Source: an uncultured Coriobacteriaceae bacterium (GTDB lineage: Bacteria > Actinomycetota > Coriobacteriia > Coriobacteriales > UMGS124). Taken from it: a DNA stretch of 46,546 bases. Below are positions 26,681 to 33,782 of this stretch, piece after piece. Below the pieces are notes generated by a model. That model saw nothing but the letters and a program-made list of their open reading frames with translations. It had not been told where the DNA came from and did no database searches. How positions within the stretch are numbered: the first letter of the stretch is position 1; the number at the start of each line of letters is the position of its first letter. The DNA lies in assembly GCA_900539345.1 (NCBI GenBank), contig UQBS01000016.1, positions 1-46,546 on the forward strand, read 5' to 3'. The position numbers were made by a program, and so were the translations under genes.

Positions 26681-28234
26681 ATGGAGACGATTTCGCGCAG
26701 GGGTCTGCTCAAGGGCGGCGCCGCTTTGACGGCTGGCACGCTGGTTGTTGGTGGCGCGACGCTCGCTCTCGCCGATGAGACGAAGCCTGCATATGAGTAC
26801 GCAAAGTTCCTTTCCGAGGCACCTGCCAACCAGATTGAGACCGAAGTGCTTGTTATTGGCGGTGGCGGTGCTGGTGTCTGTGCCGCACTTGCCGCTTCTG
26901 AACAGGGCGCGAAGGTCGTTCTGTGCGAGAAGTCCGGCGTGCTCGGTGGCGCTACCATTATGAGCAGCGGCAAGATTCCCGCAGTTGGCACGGCGCAGCA
27001 GGAAGAGGTTCTTGCTGAAAATGATGAGATTGACAGCATTGGTGCTTGCGTTATGGACATCATGCGTCCGAGTAACTACAGCGTTCGCCCCGATCTTGTC
27101 TACACCGTAGTGGAAAACTCCAAGGACATGATTGAGTGGACCGAAAGCTACGGTGTCACATGGACGGTTGATGCGGGCCTGTATTATGGACAGACGGCGC
27201 ATCGTATGCATACGGCTGATGGCGCGGGCGCCGGTCTCACCACGGCGCTCATCGATGCCATGGAGGCTGATGAGAACATTACCGTTAAGACCGATTGCGA
27301 GATCAAGGGCCTGCTTTTGGATGATTCCGGTGCTGTGGCCGGTGCGTATGGCGTGGATGCCGATGGCTCCGACGTGGCATTTGTTGCAAATAATACTGTG
27401 CTTGCGACCAGCGGCTTTGGCAACAACGACGAGATGATTGCCAAGTACTGCCCCGAGGCGTCTGCTGCCTATCGCATGGTAGCCCCCGGTGCTACGGGCG
27501 AGGGCATCAAGTGGGGAGCCGAGCTGGGCGCTTCTCTTGAGAAAATGGGTGCGTACCAGGGATATGCTTGGCATGGCGCCGACGACGACACGGTGCTGGG
27601 TCAGGACCTTGCCAACAACGGCGGCATTGCCATCAACGCCGAGGGCAACCGTTTCATGAACGAATACGGCGGCTATTCCGAGCTTACGCCGCATATTCTT
27701 GCCCAGACTGATCACATCTGCTACCTGTGCTTTACTGACGAGCAAGCTTCCAAGAGCACTAAGTTCGAGGCGTTCAAGGAGGCAGGCATCGTATACGAGG
27801 GCGCTGACGAGGCTGAGCTTGCGGCTGCCATTGGTGTCGATGCCGACAAGTTGGCATGGGCATTTGCAGACTACCGCAAGGGCATCGAGCGTGGCGAGGA
27901 CCGTTTCAACCGCACGCATTTGCCGGCCGGTTTCGAAGGCCCGTTCTATGCAATCAAGGTGACTGGCGAGATTCGTCATACCCAGGGTGGCGTGAAGACG
28001 GACGTTGCGGGTCACGTGCTCAAGGAAGACGGTTCGCTCATTGACGGCCTCTATGCGGCTGGCGGTTGCACGGAGGGCTTCTCCTCGGGAGCCGGTGCGG
28101 CGTACATGAGCGGAAACGGCCTCATTCAGGCTCTCGTGTACGGCAAGCTTGCGGGTATTGGCGCAGCGACCGAAAAGCGCGGAGAGGCTCAGCTCGTCAC
28201 CTGGGAGAAGACCGAGAAGGACGCGTATATCTAA
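26681..28234 (+). CDS. Tat-exported flavoprotein reductase 3 (no FMN or heme domain)
   Basis: A 517-residue fumarate-reductase-like flavoprotein. It has a Tat signal (SRRGLLKGG, residues 5-13), an FAD fold beginning TEVLVIGGGGAG (54-65), the GEIRHTQGG segment that matches the HTxGG active-site region of fumarate reductases and 3-ketosteroid-type relatives, and a C-terminal FAD loop (GLYAAGGCTEGFSSGAGAAYMSGNG). No FMN-binding or cytochrome domain is present, so a separate electron donor is needed. The ATG at 26681 follows GGAAGGGGAATTC; an in-frame ATG at 26555 is unsupported. It is divergent from LysR 1 across 238 bases, in which AACAA-N5-TTGTT (26486-26500) is a weak LysR-site candidate. Confidence 0.88.
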   Translation: METISRRGLLKGGAALTAGTLVVGGATLALADETKPAYEYAKFLSEAPANQIETEVLVIGGGGAGVCAALAASEQGAKVVLCEKSGVLGGATIMSSGKIPAVGTAQQEEVLAENDEIDSIGACVMDIMRPSNYSVRPDLVYTVVENSKDMIEWTESYGVTWTVDAGLYYGQTAHRMHTADGAGAGLTTALIDAMEADENITVKTDCEIKGLLLDDSGAVAGAYGVDADGSDVAFVANNTVLATSGFGNNDEMIAKYCPEASAAYRMVAPGATGEGIKWGAELGASLEKMGAYQGYAWHGADDDTVLGQDLANNGGIAINAEGNRFMNEYGGYSELTPHILAQTDHICYLCFTDEQASKSTKFEAFKEAGIVYEGADEAELAAAIGVDADKLAWAFADYRKGIERGEDRFNRTHLPAGFEGPFYAIKVTGEIRHTQGGVKTDVAGHVLKEDGSLIDGLYAAGGCTEGFSSGAGAAYMSGNGLIQALVYGKLAGIGAATEKRGEAQLVTWEKTEKDAYI

Positions 28235-28276
28235 GATAGAGAAGCGTCTGAAAAGGTAAGTTGGAGATTCGAGCAT

Positions 28277-28307
28277 GGCCCCGTTGCGTCGATGGCGCAA
28301 CGGGGCC
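28277..28307. terminator. Hairpin between convergent genes
   Basis: A perfect 12-bp stem, GGCCCCGTTGCG and CGCAACGGGGCC, around a seven-base loop, without a T-tract. It lies between the 3' ends of flavoprotein 3 and the CooC-like gene. Confidence 0.75.
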
Positions 28308-28312
28308 TGCCC

Positions 28313-29182
28313 TTAACCCTCTATCATGTGCTCGCATGCGTGCCAGATGGCATGCGCGGCGGGGTTGTCATGCGGGAGCTCCAAAAGGGACCGCTCCTGG
28401 CGATCGAAACTGGCGAGCTCTGCATCTGCGGGAATGGTTCCAATGAGACGAGGGGCTACATCGGCGCGCAGCGACGCAACGTTGCCATTGGGTTCTTGGC
28501 GATTGAGCAGCATGAGGATTTGATTTCGCTTTACGAGGTCGTGCTCTCCAGCCATGTCCCAGATGGTCTCAATGGTGCGGCTGGCACGGGCAGAGCCATC
28601 GCTTACGGCAACGAGGTAATCAAGTGAGGCCACAACCTGGCGATTAATCTGCTCCAATCCGGCCTCACCGTCGATGAGGACGGTGTCAAACTCGCGTACG
28701 AGCAACTCAAGGGCATCGCGCAACAGGTCGTTGACCGAGCAATAGCATCCCAAGTCATGACTTCGCCCCATGGCGATGAAGGCAAAGTCATCAGTTTCTA
28801 CCATGCTTTGTGCCACGAGATAGTCGAGCTTGCTGGCAATTTCGCGTTCTGCCTGCGCCGATCCCGATGTGGCTGCCGCAAGCAATTCGTCGCGCACGCT
28901 GGCAATCGTACGTTCGGGTTGGATGCCCAAGGCAAGTGCTAGGCCGAGTGCCGGGTCGGCATCGATGACAAGCAATCGCCCCGTGTCAGGGCGATGCAGC
29001 AGCGCGTGTGTCATGAGTGCGCAAACCGCCGTCTTGCCCACTCCGCCTTTGCCGCACACAGCTATGACGCGATGACCCGGATGGCTTACCGCCGTATAGC
29101 GTTCGTGTACATGAGGTTCTCCATTAGGCATGATGTGGCAGTGAATGCCTGCATGACCCCAGTACATCCTCGACTCAAGCAT
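28313..29182 (-). CDS. CooC/AcsF-like nickel-insertion ATPase (MinD superfamily)
   Basis: A 289-residue P-loop ATPase with the deviant Walker A GKGGVGKT (residues 44-51), the following VIDADPALG, and a CYC motif (Cys146, Cys148) in HDLGCYCSVNDLL. The CXC motif is the metal-binding feature of CooC, the ATPase that inserts nickel into CO dehydrogenase; its relative AcsF matures acetyl-CoA synthase. The first 37 residues are unusually rich in histidine (positions 10, 14, 16, 24, 26, 34, 37). The ATG at 29182 follows AAAGGACGGGG and overlaps the upstream stop by eight bases, so translation is probably coupled to the ACS-like gene, its likely client. No CO dehydrogenase gene is in the window. Confidence 0.82.
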   Translation of the reverse strand: MLESRMYWGHAGIHCHIMPNGEPHVHERYTAVSHPGHRVIAVCGKGGVGKTAVCALMTHALLHRPDTGRLLVIDADPALGLALALGIQPERTIASVRDELLAAATSGSAQAEREIASKLDYLVAQSMVETDDFAFIAMGRSHDLGCYCSVNDLLRDALELLVREFDTVLIDGEAGLEQINRQVVASLDYLVAVSDGSARASRTIETIWDMAGEHDLVKRNQILMLLNRQEPNGNVASLRADVAPRLIGTIPADAELASFDRQERSLLELPHDNPAAHAIWHACEHMIEG

Positions 29183-30083
29183 CAGCCCCGTCCTTTCTGT
29201 CGGTGCGTTCGCCCACCAATCGCCGCATCCGTTGGATTTTGCGCACTTGGTCACAGACTTCTTTATCGCCACAGCTACCGCAATGTCCACCGCTGGGACA
29301 GTCGATGTCGAGTCCTTTACCCATCCACGTATCATGTCTTAGGCCGTGCGATGTATCCTTCCAGGTATTTCGCAGGTTGCACAGCTGATCGACATCAGTT
29401 TTGGACGAGGTGACAAAGACAATTTCGACGCGGTTTGCTTTTGGTTGTCGCGCTTTAACGAGTGCGACAAGAGCGCCTCCAAGCTGGACGAATGAAAACC
29501 TCCGAGCAAAGAGTTCACGGCTGATGCGCGTCCATAGCTCACCGGCTCCGCCGCGTACGAGATAACCGTCTATCCAGTCTTTTGCATCCTGGCAGTCTTC
29601 AATACCCTGGTGGTCTTCACCGGTGAGGTCTGCGCCAGCTACGAGAATAACTTGGGCAAATGGGTGCACGTAATCTTGTGTGAGCTCAGGAATGTCTGGC
29701 CCAACAACTGTTACGCATCCATCGTGCACAAGTTTCTCATCGCTCGTTGAGAGCGTGAGCGCACACGACCCTTCCAGCGTCCCTCCCAGCTCCACTGCAC
29801 AGCGACTTTTAAGGACTATACCGTGGTTGGCGTGTTCGCCTATTGCAAACGGGAGCGAATCCGCAGGAGGCGCCTGAAGGACGCGCGCATTTTCAGCTGA
29901 GTCAATCCTGCCAACGGCCTGCCGTACTTGTTCGATTAACCCATCAAAGGCATGGATGGACGAACATGCCCGTTCGCGCGCCTCGGTGATGATACGCTCA
30001 GCTTGTGTTACGACGTTTGGGTCGGCCGATGTGTCGGTCTGCTCGACAACGTGTTCGAGTGCTCCGGGTTCTGCGATTTCCAA
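29175..30083 (-). CDS. Short acetyl-CoA-synthase-like (CdhC/AcsB-domain) iron-sulfur protein
   Basis: A 302-residue protein whose residues 97-235 resemble the beta-subunit domain of acetyl-CoA synthase/decarbonylase: VELGG, CVTVVGPDIPEL, VAGADLTGEDHQGIEDC, ELWTRISRELF, EIVFVTSS. True ACS enzymes are much longer and carry the A-cluster ligands including a CGC nickel motif. Here a different four-cysteine motif closes the protein (Cys262, 268, 271, 277, in CPSGGHCGSCGDKEVC) and CGC is absent. It starts at a TTG (30083) with an excellent GGGAGGGAACGCG site and lies 12 bases after the activator gene. A function is not known; a metal-containing redox or acyl-transfer partner of the adjacent reductase is possible. 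Confidence 0.7.
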   Translation of the reverse strand: MEIAEPGALEHVVEQTDTSADPNVVTQAERIITEARERACSSIHAFDGLIEQVRQAVGRIDSAENARVLQAPPADSLPFAIGEHANHGIVLKSRCAVELGGTLEGSCALTLSTSDEKLVHDGCVTVVGPDIPELTQDYVHPFAQVILVAGADLTGEDHQGIEDCQDAKDWIDGYLVRGGAGELWTRISRELFARRFSFVQLGGALVALVKARQPKANRVEIVFVTSSKTDVDQLCNLRNTWKDTSHGLRHDTWMGKGLDIDCPSGGHCGSCGDKEVCDQVRKIQRMRRLVGERTDRKDGADA

Positions 30084-30095
30084 CGCGTTCCCTCC

Positions 30096-30986
30096 CTATA
30101 TCCTTGGGTCGGGCGAGTACGTTGTGGTCCTCGCTAGGTCTTCGGGATTCGTTTCGGCGATGTGGCCCAGTTCAAACGTGCTTGCCCCCGACGCATTTCC
30201 CAGTGCGCCATCTGCTGCGTATAGGGCTGCGCCTAGGGCCCCGTTGATTTGCGGGTCACAGGGCAGGGATTGGATTTCGCAGTTTAACATCTGGCCAAGC
30301 GCACGACGCAGGCCAGGATTTTTAGCGCAGCCGCCAGTGAGAACGACCTCCTCTTGCAGGCCAACGCGGCTCACCATTGCTACGAGCCTGCGCGCGATGG
30401 ACTCATGAATGCCCCCGGCAATGTCATCGCGGCAGATTCCCTTGTTGATGCACGAAATGACTTCGCTTTCGGCAAACACCGAGCATGTTGAGGAAATCTG
30501 AGCAGGGTTTGTGCTGCGCAATGACATTTCTCCAAGCTCTGCAATGCTTACGCGCAGTACGCGAGCCATCATCTCAAAGAAGCGACCTGTGCCAGCAGCA
30601 CATTTGTCGTTCATGGTGAAGTCGACTACCTTGCCCTTGCCTGACAGAGCGATGGCCTTTACATCCTGACCGCCTACATCCACGATGGTTCGCGTTGAGG
30701 GGCGCAGGAAGTGGGCGCCGCGAGCATGGCAGGTGATCTCGCTCATGTTGCGCTCGATGATGCCTACATGCTCACGGCCATACCCTGTACAGCACATCCC
30801 GGCCACGTCGTTATGCGCAATTCCCAATCGACTCTCTATGCGTTCGACGATTGTAGTGGCTGTTTCGGTGGGGGAGAGGCCCGAAGGCTCGATGGACCAT
30901 GTGGCAATGTCGGCTCTGGCCCCTTCAATCCTGAGTGCCACCGCTTTGCCCGTAGTGGAGCCCAAATCGCAACCTATAACGTACAT
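30096..30986 (-). CDS. BadF/BadG/BcrA/HgdC-type ATP-dependent activator (acyl-CoA dehydratase activase)
   Basis: A 296-residue ASKHA-fold ATPase. It would use ATP hydrolysis to push a low-potential electron into a benzoyl-CoA reductase or 2-hydroxyacyl-CoA dehydratase core. Visible features are the phosphate loop GCDLGSTTGKAVAL (residues 5-18), VDVGGQDVKAI (102-112), and the two cysteines that bind a [4Fe-4S] cluster across the homodimer, Cys129 (NDKCAAGTGRFFE) and Cys168 (SSTCSVFAESEV). Their positions match those of HgdC of Acidaminococcus. GGAAGGGGGAGGGG precedes the ATG at 30986. Only one activator is encoded, as in dehydratase systems, rather than the BcrA/BcrD pair. Confidence 0.93.
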   Translation of the reverse strand: MYVIGCDLGSTTGKAVALRIEGARADIATWSIEPSGLSPTETATTIVERIESRLGIAHNDVAGMCCTGYGREHVGIIERNMSEITCHARGAHFLRPSTRTIVDVGGQDVKAIALSGKGKVVDFTMNDKCAAGTGRFFEMMARVLRVSIAELGEMSLRSTNPAQISSTCSVFAESEVISCINKGICRDDIAGGIHESIARRLVAMVSRVGLQEEVVLTGGCAKNPGLRRALGQMLNCEIQSLPCDPQINGALGAALYAADGALGNASGASTFELGHIAETNPEDLARTTTYSPDPRI

Positions 30987-31034
30987 GCTGCCCCTCCCCC
31001 TTCCGTTCCTGTCTGTCCGATGGCACCCCGCCTG

Positions 31035-32330
31035 TTAGCTGATTGGCTCCCAGCCCTGAGTTTCAAAGAAGTTGGCGATAATGCGCTTAAGCTCGTCAAT
31101 GGGCAGGTAGGTGGGGTCGAAGATGTCGCTTGCAAACGTGAGCAACGGCATGTCCATCTCTCGGCAAAGTTGACGCAAGTAGCCGATGTTGCCGCCTTGA
31201 TCCTTGTGGCCCTTGTGGTTGGGGAAGAACACGCAATCAATCTGGTAGTCGGTGCACATTTTCTTGACATCGAACAGGAACGTGTCCACTGTGCCACGGG
31301 CTTGGCGAATCATTGGGACTTCATTGATTGACTTGCGCGCCAGTCCGAAAAGCATGGTCTCGGGCGTTGAGGTGTCAATGGGTGTGTAGGGCGTGCGGCC
31401 CGCGAAACTGTTGACCATGACGGCACCGTAGGTTTGCTCGAGCCAGGGGCCGAGCTCTGCCTGAGCCCACGAGCCATTGAGGTCGGCCCACAGGATGCGT
31501 ACGCGCTCGTCCGGGCAAGCGCCCTTTTTCTGCTCATAGAGAGCCGCTGCTGTTTCGGCCATGTTCTTAAAAAACTCGGTTACTTCGGGGTCTCCGGGCC
31601 AGTTAACATGCAGTTCTTGGGTCCAACCCCACTCAGCGGCCTGCAACGAGTGATACACGCAGGGCTTCTGCATGAGCACCTGGTTGCACTCGTCCCAGTA
31701 AGCGTAAATCTTGTTCGTCTCTCCGCAGATGCGTCGCAGCTCATCCCAGTCCATTTTGTGGCCGGTATGTTCCTCGAGGAAGTCGATTTCACGACGGAGT
31801 TGATCGGCAAAATACTGAATGTCTTCATCGCCGTAGCCGTAGGGCGGGTCGAGACTGATGGTGGGAATGTCCTCCCAGCCCGGCACAGTCTCCCATGCCT
31901 CATGCATGAGGCTCTGCGCATCGCAGGGTTCAAGCATGCCAGTGATTACGCTGGGTTTGGGAATGATGCCAGCGCGTGCGCCCCATACGGCAAGTTGGAT
32001 GAGTGCGCATGAGTCAGAGGGCGTGCCGCTTTCATGCATGCGTTCGATAGTGTCGAAGAAGGGTCTCGTTGGGATGATGAGGTCAACGGGACAAAAGTGG
32101 GTGAGGTCCATGGCCGCATATATCTCACATGCGTTCCCATACCACTCGCTTACGAGCGGCTCGTCGTTCTCGACGGTGTCGATGAGGCGGTTTACGTGTT
32201 TGAGGGCCAAAGCAAAGTTGTCATGATCGAGCTTGGCGATGCCGTCCACCTTTGCGGCTTCCTCTGTTGCGGCCACGCCTCCGGCAAATACTTGTTGGTA
32301 CTGATAGAAGCGCTCGGGTGCTTGTGCCAT
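31035..32330 (-). CDS. HgdB/BcrB-like subunit of a 2-hydroxyacyl-CoA dehydratase/benzoyl-CoA reductase-type enzyme
   Basis: A 431-residue cytoplasmic protein of the HgdB/BcrB family (PF06050 type), whose members bind a [4Fe-4S] cluster at the active site of radical reductases and dehydratases. Candidate cluster ligands are Cys108 (SDSCALIQL) and Cys136 (EPCDAQ). In the C-terminal region, where a third cysteine is usual, I see FFPNHKGHKDQGGN with no cysteine. It starts two bases after the preceding gene and its ribosome site (AAGGAGGGCG) lies inside that gene's end. The order of the operon (BcrC-like, BcrB-like, activator) parallels bcrC-bcrB-bcrA. No CoA-transferase or other pathway gene is present to reveal the substrate. 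Confidence 0.85.
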   Translation of the reverse strand: MAQAPERFYQYQQVFAGGVAATEEAAKVDGIAKLDHDNFALALKHVNRLIDTVENDEPLVSEWYGNACEIYAAMDLTHFCPVDLIIPTRPFFDTIERMHESGTPSDSCALIQLAVWGARAGIIPKPSVITGMLEPCDAQSLMHEAWETVPGWEDIPTISLDPPYGYGDEDIQYFADQLRREIDFLEEHTGHKMDWDELRRICGETNKIYAYWDECNQVLMQKPCVYHSLQAAEWGWTQELHVNWPGDPEVTEFFKNMAETAAALYEQKKGACPDERVRILWADLNGSWAQAELGPWLEQTYGAVMVNSFAGRTPYTPIDTSTPETMLFGLARKSINEVPMIRQARGTVDTFLFDVKKMCTDYQIDCVFFPNHKGHKDQGGNIGYLRQLCREMDMPLLTFASDIFDPTYLPIDELKRIIANFFETQGWEPIS

Positions 32331-32332
32331 GG

Positions 32333-33493
32333 TTATCGCCCTCCTTCAGTGAGAGTCTCAACGAATGCCTGTACACGCGTGCGCGTTTGTCCAGCGTTGG
32401 TAAAGATGTATTCGGTGTCGAGGTCAAGACAGGCAAGGCCTTTTCGCTCGACTTCAGTGTCGAACATGAGGCGCTCGTAACTCCACAAGTCGCACTTGGG
32501 AATGTGCACTTGGATGAAGCCATCGGCATGGGCTTTAGCGGCGATGCCTTCAAGATAGTTCCATCGTTCGGCGCGCGTTCCGTGCAGACGCGGCTCGGGT
32601 GGACGTCCTTGCAGGTAGGCATAGGCGAGATTGTGGAGTAAATCGCCATCGGTTGCCACCTGCATATCCTCAGACCGCCTGCCGAAGCCGCCGAGCGAGT
32701 CGGCAACCACCACGGCACCCTGGCTTTCGATTGCTTCCATGAACGGCAGGGAATCGATCTCGCCGCCATATATTACAAGGCGCTTTTGTCCAGGTTGCCC
32801 CTCCACGCCCTCGCAGGCATCCACAAGTTCGGAAAGCAGCGCCTTGTAGTCTTGGCGTGGCATGCAGGTGCCGGCCATATGTACGGCCAAGGCTTGGGCG
32901 CCGGTGATGGGCGGATTGGCACTCTCGGCGCGCAAGTTGTCGAGCTTGAGTTGGAGGGCACGAATTTCGTTGGCAAGACTGATGGCTGCGCGCAGGGCCT
33001 CGTCGGTAATTTGGACGCCGAAATGTTCTTCGAGACTGGTTTTGAAGTTTGTCAGTTCGCCTGCAAGATGTGCGACTTGCAGATCGTCACCCTTGCGCTT
33101 GGGAAAGCAAACCAGGTGGGCATACGGCGGCTTTAGTACGTCGGCCCAGTTCTCGTAGAGCTTACGAATGTGGTCGCAGGCATTGGTCGCCACGAGGCCG
33201 TCTATAAAATCGAAAGTACCGCGCGCCGCCGCATCGTAGAGACAACGTACCTCGCTGCAGTTTACTTGCGTGAAGCGCGCATCGGCCAGCTCGTCGCCCT
33301 TGCTTCCCACGGCGCGCAGACGCACGGGTAACAGTCCGGCTGCTAGTATGAGCTCCTCGGCGACTTGGTTGTAAAGTATGCCGACAATCTTTCCTCCTGC
33401 ATCTTTGTAGTCGCGAAGGCGGTCGTTGAACGGGATTTGACACAACCGTTCGAACTCGTCGCAGATTTGCTGGACGCGTTGCATGTCGCCCAT
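32333..33493 (-). CDS. HgdB/BcrC-like subunit of a 2-hydroxyacyl-CoA dehydratase/benzoyl-CoA reductase-type enzyme
   Basis: A 386-residue protein, first gene of a five-gene operon and predicted heterodimer partner of the BcrB-like protein. The family cysteines are visible: Cys79 and Cys84 (VNCSEVRC), Cys106 (TNACDHIRK) and Cys334 (IPKCDLWSYERLMF), the last three fitting the usual ligand spacing of this family. With the activator it should carry out an ATP-dependent one-electron reduction of an acyl-CoA or a related unactivated substrate. The ATG at 33493 follows AAGGGAGGATCGGCT; the ATG at 33538 has no such site. It is divergent from flavoprotein 4 across 289 bases. Confidence 0.87.
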   Translation of the reverse strand: MGDMQRVQQICDEFERLCQIPFNDRLRDYKDAGGKIVGILYNQVAEELILAAGLLPVRLRAVGSKGDELADARFTQVNCSEVRCLYDAAARGTFDFIDGLVATNACDHIRKLYENWADVLKPPYAHLVCFPKRKGDDLQVAHLAGELTNFKTSLEEHFGVQITDEALRAAISLANEIRALQLKLDNLRAESANPPITGAQALAVHMAGTCMPRQDYKALLSELVDACEGVEGQPGQKRLVIYGGEIDSLPFMEAIESQGAVVVADSLGGFGRRSEDMQVATDGDLLHNLAYAYLQGRPPEPRLHGTRAERWNYLEGIAAKAHADGFIQVHIPKCDLWSYERLMFDTEVERKGLACLDLDTEYIFTNAGQTRTRVQAFVETLTEGGR

Positions 33494-33679
33494 AGCCGAT
33501 CCTCCCTTGTAAGTCCCCTGTTTGCGGCACAGTCCCACTCTGTCGCCGCCCTATTTCGCCATGTCACCTGGAGCGGTGTCGTGGCTTGAGTTTCAAGATA
33601 GGGTTGAAAAGGCATTGTGAACAACTGACATTTTGGCTCGCATGTTCGGTTTTATGCCTCGACCCTGACAGGTCGACCT

Positions 33680-33697
33680 ATTTGTAAGGTTACAAAT
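33680..33697. promoter_or_regulatory. TetR-type palindromic operator candidate
   Basis: ATTTGTAAGGTTACAAAT, an 18-bp near-perfect palindrome, about 85 bases before flavoprotein 4 and 190 before the divergent operon. A GACC / GGTC dyad lies just beside it (33661-33678). Size and symmetry suit a TetR-family dimer, and a TetR gene lies at 35674-36237. Confidence 0.55.
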
Positions 33698-33782
33698 CGA
33701 CTCAGTGAGAGCTATGGTCGCAGTGTGTTGCAAGTAGGGCAGCAACATTTCGTTTGGTTCAGATAGATTAGGGGGAAGCATT

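Noticed and set aside
28313..33493. A complete Wood-Ljungdahl CO dehydrogenase/acetyl-CoA synthase locus
   Set aside because: Only a short ACS-like domain and a CooC-like ATPase are present; CO dehydrogenase, corrinoid protein and the CGC nickel motif are missing.
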